Source of the DNA: Bos javanicus
Lineage: Eukaryota; Chordata; Mammalia; Artiodactyla; Bovidae
Length of the DNA: 64,000 bases
NCBI RefSeq assembly: GCF_032452875.1
Contig: NC_083884.1
Location: forward strand, 23,825,501 to 23,889,500
Reading direction: 5' to 3'
The position numbers were made by a program, and so were the translations under genes. This document shows positions 55,726 to 64,000 of this stretch, one piece after another. Each line of letters opens with the position of its first letter. Position 1 is the first letter of the stretch. Under the pieces are notes generated by a model. That model had not been told where the DNA came from, made no database searches, and worked only from the letters and a program-made list of their open reading frames with translations.

Positions 55726-58700
55726 TCTACTTGACTTAAAGTAAACACAGGGAAATACTTAGCTTTGTCATTTTACTTGCTATTTTAAAAAATGAGATGA
55801 GTATCAATAAAGTGCCTTGAGCTAAGTTCCTGATGCTATTGCAGTTTGTAAATGTGTGTACTGTGCTAGTATACATTATATATGCAAGTATAGATCTAAA
55901 AATACGGTAGGGAATATATCAAATCTTACAGTAATAGGAGGAGTAGGTCACTAGAATGTGTCAGTAGGGGGTGCTCATGTATAGGGTACCACTGTGACTT
56001 CCGCAAACATCATCTGACTGGGGGAAGGGCACACCAGAAGCACCGATTCTGAGAAATACATGTTTGAAGAAAAATTCAGAACCCATTACTGAAAATACGC
56101 CAAACAGAAGAATCATTATTCTGCATTTATTCTTGGATATGTATTCCATATATGAATACATAATTCTTAAAGAAAGACTAATTTTAATTTATCAAATTTA
56201 TTTTTGCCATATTTTTTTTTCTCGGTAGTATTTAATGAAATGCTTACATTGTGATCATACCAACTTTGAAAGTAAAAGAAAACATTGTAGCTTTTTGCTA
56301 TAAATTTTAGGTACAATTCTGGATATTTATGGTGTGATTGCACAGCATAGAATTGTTTTATCAGTTACTAGAATTTGTTGTTAAGCAAATTTTCCATTTT
56401 GGTAACTGCTTCTATATTTTATGGTCATGTAGTCATTTATGTAACTTTTTTGAACTTTTCTTTTGGAATTTCAATAAGCAACAGTTCATGAATATTCCCC
56501 AAATATTAAGCTTACATTTTTCATTTATCTTTCTCTGTCATATCATCTGTTTCTTTAATATTCTTATATTTTTATTTTCTCACAATCAAAGTTACTTTAG
56601 TTTATTATTCATAATGTTAATGGAATCTTTTTGCTTCAAAAATTGAATTTACTTACATGAAATAAAGTTTTGTCCTAATCTAGGATATTTAATCAATGAA
56701 TTGAAGTTATATAAAGCAATTCTAAGAGACATACAAAGGTAAAGAGTTCTACCATAAATGAAATAAACAGTCCCTCTGTGCTAGAAGCTTACCTTGATGC
56801 CCGACACAACCTCTATATACTACATGAGTGAGGCTGCATAAACCACATTAAAAGTCCAAACCTAAGTTAGCCCAGGGACAAAATGAATCAAATGATTTAT
56901 TTGTCTTCTGTTCCTATCACAGATTTAAAGTTGCTCCAAAAGACCCATACAGTAAGAAATGCATTTCGTCCTTGTAACCAACTGTCTGAGATACACCTGT
57001 GGTTTAATAATTTGTTTTTTACTTCTTCCCACACTTCAGTTTGTCCATCTTGCCCTCTATCTAATCACTCTGTCTAGGACAAAGTTGTCTTTTTTAAAAC
57101 ATGGTCCCAACTCTTAATGAAGTCATGTCCTTTAACTGTCACTCACTCATATAGATTTAAGTAACCTACAGCAACATGCTGTTTTTAATATTTTCATTAT
57201 CCAAGAACAAAATGGTAACCTATAGATAGAAGGCTGATGTTAATAGCTTGCTGTTCTAGACTACCTTTTATTTGCTTGCTGCTGAAACCCCTCCTGCCAA
57301 AGAGAACAGTTCTCTTGAACAGGCCCATCTAAGGTCAGACTTGCTTCTCTGTAAACTGAATCCCAAGGTAACTTTTATTAGAGAATCCTGCATTTATTTG
57401 ATTGTGTTTATGTTTCTTAAACAAAAGAGGAGACACAAGTATTATCTGTAGCCATTTAAAATGGATTCTATGGCGACTTTAAAAGTGGGATATTTATATA
57501 TAGCACAGCTATTTGCAGAAAAGTGTATCAGCTCATTCAAACTCATCAGGGCATTGGATAATATTTAGATAAGCAGAAAAACAAATTAACACTCAGTCAA
57601 ATCTAGTTTTATTATTGTCAAGCACTGGGAACTTGTTTTTAATGAGTTAATAATTCTTAAAATGTCTCCCAAGTACATACTAATAGGCTGCATTTTTTTC
57701 ATTTGTTCTGCTTATCACAAGTGTAGCTAACTTCATATTTGCTTCAATGATGGGATTCTTTCAGAGTGTTTTGACCTTTTAGTCAATTTGGAATGCTTTT
57801 TACTGCTTTGCCACAGTTAGGAAAGATTGATCAGTTACTATATAAGCCTTCTACATTTTAGAAAGCTCCTTTACACATCTGGGTCAAGACAGTTCACAAA
57901 CAGCTGAACACATATTTTTATTGGTTTAATATTGCAGGTGGTTATATCACTCTCATAAAAGAGCTTTTACTTTCTTTAATTTCAATGTAGAATCTGGCAA
58001 CTGAACTGATAATCAATCACATTTGTTCTGTTGCTTTTTAAAAGCTTAAATGCCTCATAGGAAAAAGATGCTACTGAGCAGACACAGTGGGATTTCATAA
58101 GGGTTTTTATTAGACAGACCCTATGATAGCTTAAAAAAAACGATTTAATTTGCAGTGTGCATATACCACAGATATTACCTTTGCGGAAGAACCTATGGGG
58201 TATGAAATATCAATCTACATTTTTTAAAGATCCAATCACTTTAAATAGGTGTTGTGTCTGTGGGCCAATTCACAAGGGAGATAGGAAATGGAATGATGAA
58301 ACAACAAGCAGGTGCAGCAAGTGAATTCATCTTTACTGGATATTTGAAATCATGAAATTCAAGTAGCATTTACTGTGCTCTTTTATTCCTACAGCTGCAA
58401 GATGTAGCAGAAAGTGAACCTCACTGGGACCTGGGAGTCTTGGATTCTGTACGTGGTTCTGTGCCTAAAGAGTTAGAAACTAAATTAGGTTCTCAAATAC
58501 TAAGTGAGTGTAAATGAGATGATCACAATGAAAATGACTCCACTAGTCCAAAGCATTCAGCAGGAGTTTTGGGTTGCCCCCAAAATACCCTGAGGCAATC
58601 CTCTCTATAATTGGTAAGATCTGACAATAGTATCTCTTTCTGAGGGATATCATTAGTTTTTTAGTTGACAGGATATATAGCAGGCATTCAATAAATACTC

Positions 58701-58879
58701 ACTTTTTGTATCTTTACCTATTTTGTTGTTCATTTTAATTGGTGGACTGTCAATTTAGATTGCCATCCTTGAATCTCTTCTCAAACATTTCCTGCTTCTT
58801 TTACTTCCTTGTACAGTGGAGGTTAAGAGGAGTGTAGGAGGTACTCCTTAGCTAATTTGAGCAAGTTCATTATTATGAT
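55726..58879. other. Unassigned AT-rich sequence
   Basis: 3.1 kb without recognisable genes or repeats. Small frames (56338-56646 plus, 56883-57077 plus, 56161-55961 minus) show no family features. The absence of SINEs over 3 kb is notable beside the density elsewhere. Confidence 0.5.
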
Positions 58880-59095
58880 ACTGAAAACTGATAATATTTA
58901 CTTGGTATCTACTTTCTTCTGAGAACTGTCATTGAAACATTATTATTTTAAGCTTAAAAACAGCTCTGAGATGTAGACAATATATAGCTATAAAGGAGTT
59001 TAGAGGATTTAAGTAGATTCATTAAGTACACATAAGCAATGATCAGTGGAACCTGGATTCAAACAATTCTTTGTCCATTTCCAATGTACTTGAAT
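58880..59095 (+). repeat. MIR-like SINE fragment
   Basis: The order AAAAACAGCTCTGAGATGTAG, AAGGAGTTTAGAGGATTTAAG and AACCTGGATTCAAACAATTC matches the MIR layout from core to tail. Confidence 0.55.
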
Positions 59096-61894
59096 GTAAG
59101 CACTTTAGTAATTAATCCTAAGCTGGACCTGGAAAGATATGCTTTCATTCTTCATATTTTAAGAAACCCAATAACATTAGTTCTCAATAAAAATGGATTA
59201 AAATATCAAAGAATATATATTTTTATTAAAAATTCAAAATATCAGCAAAGAATAGCAGACATTTACTATAGCTCTACTAAATGGACAAGCTAGTTTATGC
59301 ATCCACTAATTAAATCAATGTTCATATTTGTATCTTTAATCAAAATCTGAGTAAGATTTTGATCTCTGTCAGGCATATAGAGAAAGTAACTGCTGATAGG
59401 AACACTGGTTTAATGACAGCTTCTCACATTAGCAATGTAAGGTCCTAAAGGACTTGAAAAGGTTGGGAAAAGATGACCCATGAGGATTCACATATATGAC
59501 TAGTGACTCATATGTCAGAAAGAAGTTAAATATTTCTATCTCAAGGCCCTTCTTATTGAGATATATGCAGACACACAAAAGGCATTGTTGAAAAAAATGC
59601 AAGCAGGCAAATAAACACAAAATCAATTCATGGAATCAATGGTCCATTAACTGCATTCTTTTTCACATAGGAATGTCATTTTAGAACACTTTGCAAGTAA
59701 GTGTTCCTGAAGAATAAGGCTTTCAGAGTAAAGGACAGAAAGCAATCAAGCTACATGGATAAGGCCAAACTATTAAGTCTTTTTCACCATTATGGAGAAA
59801 TGAGCTAGCAGTAGAACTACAGACTAAGCAAAGCTAACTCCATAATTCTCAACACAGATGGTGTTTTAGAATCACCTGTGAGGCTGGGGTCCACTCCTAG
59901 ATATGTTCAGTTGCCTGGTGTGGCCTCCGATCGCCTAAAACCTTTATAACAATCAGTTGTTTCAAATGTTCAGGCAGAGTAGAGAACTATTTTTCTGGTA
60001 AACTACTTAAAGGAAAAAAAAAAATTCTCCAAATTGTATTGACTTAAAACAGCAATGATTTATTACTTCTTACCAGTTCTTTGTGAAGTCAAGGAAGTTC
60101 TACTGGGTGGTTCTGCTCTAGATGTCGTTGACTGAGGTCCCCCAACTGGTGGACTTCCACAGGCAGAAGAGACTGGTCCAAGTTTTCACTCACATGACCA
60201 GGCGTTTGGAATCTCTTCATGGCCTTTCCATTTTCACATGATGCCTAATCATTTATGAGTGTTATCTTTGCTTCTCTATAGTATGAAGGTTGCCTCCCTT
60301 GGAGAGAAAAGAAATAAAAACTGTCAGTTTGCTTTAACACCTGGCCTTGAAATTTCCAAGAGATTGTGTCTGTCACATTGTATCGCTCAAAATGAGTATC
60401 AAAGGCAGGGAATTTTGACTATACCTTTCCCCATGGGAAATGGTGAACCCTTTATGTCCACCTCTAATCCACTGCAAGCTAACTCTCCCCTAGCTACCTG
60501 TTCTGTGGCCTTCAGGGAAAAGTGTCTGTACAGTAGAGCAAGGTTTCAGGTAGGGTTTCAGGTGAGGACAAGAGGGAAGGTAAGAAAGAAAGAAGGAAAC
60601 TTTTACAACAATGCCCATATGCAGAGGTTGTAGAAGAGTGTATACATTATATAATCAGGGTGTCAGAGAGGAATTTGGGGGAGAGCGTTAGAGAAAAGGT
60701 AAGAGAGAGTATAAACCCAGGGCAGAGAAAACACAGAATGTCATTGAGGTGACCTGAATGTGAGTAGTGTGTGAAGAACAGGAAAACTGGGTTTAGGCAG
60801 CTTCGGTTTCCAAAAGTCTTCTCAGATTGAGGGTCTCCCTGGCAGTCATTAGGACCATTAATCAAATAATTTTACTCTGTTGCCTTCTGGGTACTTGGCA
60901 GATTTGCAGTTACCTACCCTGTGGATATTATGCATATCTACATGATTTGCTTCAGGCAATAAAATGTTAGATTTGGAACCATGAGTCACTATATATCCTC
61001 TAATATGGATACTTAAATAACTAGGATTATCAAAGTCTTTCCTGTCGATAGCTTTGGACATGGACATGAAATGTGGTTCAAAGTAATCTCTTTTGGTTTG
61101 AAGTCATTGCCATTTTGGACGTTTCTTTGGTTTGCTCTGCAGTATAATCTACTAACCAGGTGGTGCAATGTTGCCGTGGATAGAAAGGGAGTGCTCCTTT
61201 TCCTCATTTTTAGAATAATTCCATACTGGCACTAGAGATTTACTGTTTCTCCTGGTCTGTAGGTTTAGACAGAGGTGAGTTGAAGTAAGTTTATAGTGAG
61301 ATTCATGGTCTAGCACAAAAATCAGCCTTGAAATACTCTCTTAAAATGTCCTGCCACTTGAATCTTTTTGTTCATATTTTATAATTTTATATCTTCTCTA
61401 TTTGTTGGTTATTGGCCTGAATGGATGAGGCTCGCAGTGAATTATTTATTCAACTTCCCTGACCTAAAGTCACTCGCAAGGAAGGCTTTACTGCTGAAAG
61501 TGCCATGTTTATAAAGGTGCAACATGGAGATGTCTTACAAAAGGAAAACATGCAGAATTCCATATCAGATAAATGTAAGACTTTCTTTCTTTTTGTTGTT
61601 GTTTTTAGGGAAGTTAGTAGTACGTTAGCATCTACTTTGGGCTTAGAGGTCAGGAATCTACATCTTCAACTGGTTACCTGAATATCAGAGTAAATGGACT
61701 AGGGTGGTGGGCTTAATGTTTTTATATAGGTAAAGTATCCATATTAATTTAGTTGTATCTGTGAAATATTCATTGTGTTAAGATGCTTTTTCTGCTTTCA
61801 TCTTGTTGATGCTTCAGATAGGGTTTCTATTTAGCTGGTTTTTTTTTCAGTAGTTATGGCAGTGTTGTGGCTTATTAGAGCAAATTCTACCCTA
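59096..61894. other. Unassigned sequence
   Basis: No recognisable gene. Around 60030-60330 TGACTTAAAACAGCAATGATT and the following text may be an old mammalian repeat (about 0.35). The plus frame 60259-60633 (124 residues) has no known domain and overlaps this text. Confidence 0.45.
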
Positions 61895-62224
61895 CACTTT
61901 TTCTTCTATTAATTAGATTTTTTCAGTAGTTTTAGGTTCACAACAAAACTGACATTAACATAGACCAAACTCTATATGCCCTGTTTGTGTGTAAGCATGA
62001 ATGTGTGCACTTGGGTGTGCACATATATGCCTAAATGCACACACGTGCACACACACACACACAGAGCCTCTATGACCATCAGCATCCCCCACCAGAGTGG
62101 TGAGTTTGTTGTATTGATAAGCCTACATCAGCATATCATAAACACCCCAAATCCATAGGTTACACTAGGGCTCACTCTTACTGTTATACATTCTCTAGCT
62201 TTTAGACAAACGTATAATCACATG
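61895..62224 (-). mobile_element. Old L1 (L1M-like) 3' part
   Basis: Antisense, from TTAGATTTTTTCAGTAGTTTT through ATCAGCATCCCCCACCAGAG to the BovB insertion point. A GT/CA-rich microsatellite block lies at 61985-62063. It resumes at 63421. Confidence 0.72.
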
Positions 62225-63429
62225 ATGTTGTTGTTGTCCAGTCACTCAGTTGTGTCCTACCCTTGGCAACCCCATGGACTTCAGCATGCCTCTTCACTGT
62301 CTCCCAGAGATTGCTCAAACTCATGTCCATTGAATCAGTGATGCCATCCCACCATTTCATCCTCTGTCGTCCCCTTCTCCTCTTGCCTTCAACCTTTCCC
62401 ATCATCAGGGTCTTTTCTAATGAGTTGGCTCTTCCCATCAGGTGACCAAAGTATTGAATCTTCAGCTTCAGCATTGGTCCTTCCAATGAATATTCAGGGC
62501 CAATTTCTTTTACAAATGACTGGCTTGATCTCCTTGCAGTCTAAGGCACTCTCAAGAGTCTTCTCCAGTACCACAGTTCAAAAGCATCAATTCCACGCTC
62601 AAACATTCTTTATAGTCCAATTCTCATATCAGTACATGACTATTGAAAAAACCATAGCTTTCACTATATGGATCATTTTTGCAAAGTGTTATCTCTCCTT
62701 TTTAATATACTGTCTAGGTTTGTCACAACTTTTCTTCCAAGGGGCAAGTGTCTTTTAATTTCATGATAGAAGTCACCATCAGCAGTGATTTTGGAGTCCA
62801 AGAAAATAGTCTGTTACTGTTTTAATTGTTTCCCAATCTATTTGCCATGAAGTGATGGGACTGGATACCATGATCTTAGTTTTCTGAATGTTGAGTTTCA
62901 AGCCAACTTTTTTTACTCTCCTCTTTCACCTTCATAAGGAGGCCCTTTAATTCTTCATTGCTTTGTGCCATTAAGGTGGTGTCATCTGTATATCTGAGGT
63001 TATTGATATTTCTCCCTGCAGTCTTGATTCCAGCTTCAGCTTCATCCAGTCTGTCATTTTGCATGATATAATCTGCATATAAGCTGAATAAGCAGGATGA
63101 CAATATACAACCTTGATGTACTCCTTTCCCAATTTTAAATCAGTCTATTGTTCCATGTCTGGTTCTAACTGTTGCTTCTTGACCTGCATACAGGTTTCTC
63201 AGGAGGCAGGTAAGATGGTCTGGTATTCCCATCTCTTGAATAATTTTCCACAGTTTGTTGTGATACACACAGTAAAAAGCTTTAGCATAGTCAATGAAGC
63301 AGATGTTCTTCTGGAATTCTCTTGCTTTTTCTATGATCCAACAGATGTTGTTAATTTGATCTCTGCTTCCTCTGCCTTTTCTACATCTGGCTTGTACATC
63401 TGGAAGTTCTTGGTTCACAAAATGACATG
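62216..63429 (-). mobile_element. BovB LINE, 5'-truncated in RT
   Basis: Antisense, about 1.2 kb, from the 3' terminus at 62225 (GTTGTTGTTGTCCAGTCACTC) to the RT N-terminal region at 63420. AATCACATG (62216-62224) and AATGACATG (63421-63429) differ by one base and are the likely target-site duplication; the old L1 reads on across them. Confidence 0.87.
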
Positions 63430-63436
63430 CTATCAC
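62876..63436 (-). pseudogene. BovB RT remnant
   Basis: The minus frame 63436-63140 holds the stretch before and through motif A, with CFIDYAKAFYCV where FIDYAKAFDCV is expected, so a catalytic aspartate neighbourhood is altered. The frame 63103-62876 holds LRYTDDTTLMAQS where LRYADDTTLM is usual. Downstream parts are in several frames. Confidence 0.85.
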
Positions 63437-63714
63437 ACTTATAGAATAGAATCACTATCCTAAAAATCTTCTACATCCTGCCTCCTCATGCTTCTTTTCT
63501 TCCTAACACCTGAAAATCACTAATTTTTTTTTTTTTACTATCTACAGTTTTGCCTTTTCTAGAATACTATAGAATTAGCATCATATAGTATATAGACATT
63601 TCTGATGGCTTATTTCATTTAGTAATATATTTTGAAGGTACTCCATATCTTTCATGGCTTGATAACTCATTTCTTTTTAAATTTAATAGTTTTGTTCATT
63701 TTTAGCAACAAATA
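63430..63714 (-). mobile_element. Old L1 (L1M-like), continued
   Basis: Antisense continuation with CAGTTTTGCCTTTTCTAGAAT, GGCTTATTTCATTTAG and CATGGCTTGATAACTCATTTC. It ends where younger L1 text begins. Confidence 0.7.
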
Positions 63715-63833
63715 ATCCTTCACATCCTCTCCAGCATATATTGTTTATAGATTTTTTTATGATGGACATTCTGACTGGTGTGAGGTGATACCTCATTGTA
63801 GTTTCGATTTGCATTTCTCTAATAATGAGGGAA
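63715..63833 (-). mobile_element. Short L1 ORF2 piece joined to BovB
   Basis: Antisense L1 covering the stretch just upstream of the CCHC motif, from TTCACATCCTCTCCAGCATA to GCATTTCTCTAATAATGAG. The sequence and its right-hand end match the L1 piece at 30360-30478 in reverse complement, down to private differences. Confidence 0.88.
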
Positions 63834-64000
63834 AGTACTGGAAAAGGTCAGTTTTCAATCCAATCCCAAAGAAAGACAATGACAATGAATGCTCAAACTA
63901 CCACAAAATTGCGCTTATCTCACATGCTAGCAAAGTAATGATCAAATTCTCCAAGCCAGGCTTCAAAGGTATGTGAACCATGCAATTCCAGAAGTTCAAG
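63834..64000 (+). mobile_element. BovB RT N-terminal piece, running off the window
   Basis: Sense BovB from AGTACTGGAAAAGGTCAG, encoding the SNYHKIALISHASKV stretch, to the window edge. It begins at the same BovB position as the 5' end of the BovB at 30341-30359. The rest lies outside the window. Confidence 0.88.

Noticed and set aside
60259..60633. 124-residue frame in an otherwise empty region
   Set aside because: No family features, overlaps possible old repeat text, no splice-site or neighbouring exon evidence.

Overview
This window reads as a non-coding stretch of a bovid ruminant nuclear genome. The evidence is the repeat content: BovB (RTE-clade) LINEs, Bov-tA and Bov-A2 SINEs, a cetartiodactyl CHR-type tRNA SINE, bovine-type L1 3' ends and a ruminant class II-like ERV solo LTR, lying in AT-rich DNA with older mammalian repeats (L1M-like, MIR-like, L2-like, MaLR-like). 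Cattle or a close relative fits well, but I cannot fix the species. I found no host protein-coding gene, no tRNA or rRNA gene and no CRISPR array. Nearly every longer open frame belongs to a BovB or L1 remnant or is an antisense or SINE shadow.

Layout. 0.4-5.3 kb: one near-full-length BovB with its 5' half inverted (twin-priming structure, 13-bp target-site duplication), later hit by a 1.33-kb solo LTR. 5.3-12.3 kb: a Bov-A2, a BovB copy with one long reverse-transcriptase frame, and two more 5'-truncated BovB fragments. 12.3-20.1 kb: L1 3' ends, Bov-tA SINEs, a U2 snRNA fragment joined to a SINE, and a BovB nested in a BovB. 20-28.2 kb: SINEs with clear target-site duplications, plus an old L1 and a mariner-like fragment. 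28.7-32.5 kb: a nest in which an L1 is split by an antisense BovB that itself holds an L1 3' piece, followed by SINEs inserted in SINEs. 32.5-39.9 kb: mostly unassigned AT-rich DNA, with a 64-bp inverted-repeat pair. 39.9-52.1 kb: an old antisense L1 region serving as landing site for two degraded BovBs (one split by a double L1), SINEs and a younger BovB. 52-61.9 kb: sparse, with short L1 tails, SINEs, MIR-like pieces and a MaLR-like LTR. 61.9-64 kb: an old antisense L1 split by a BovB, ending in an L1/BovB junction that matches the one near 30.36 kb.

How the parts relate. BovB encodes an APE-type endonuclease and a reverse transcriptase, and is the presumed driver of Bov-tA and Bov-A2, whose 3' parts derive from BovB. 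Both catalytic regions are visible here, but only in broken copies. The most unusual observation is the L1/BovB junction shared by 28.9-30.6 kb and 63.7-64.0 kb. The two loci share the breakpoint and several private base differences in both the L1 and the BovB halves, which suggests a composite unit copied together rather than two independent insertions. No new host system is evident; the interest here is in how the repeats are built.
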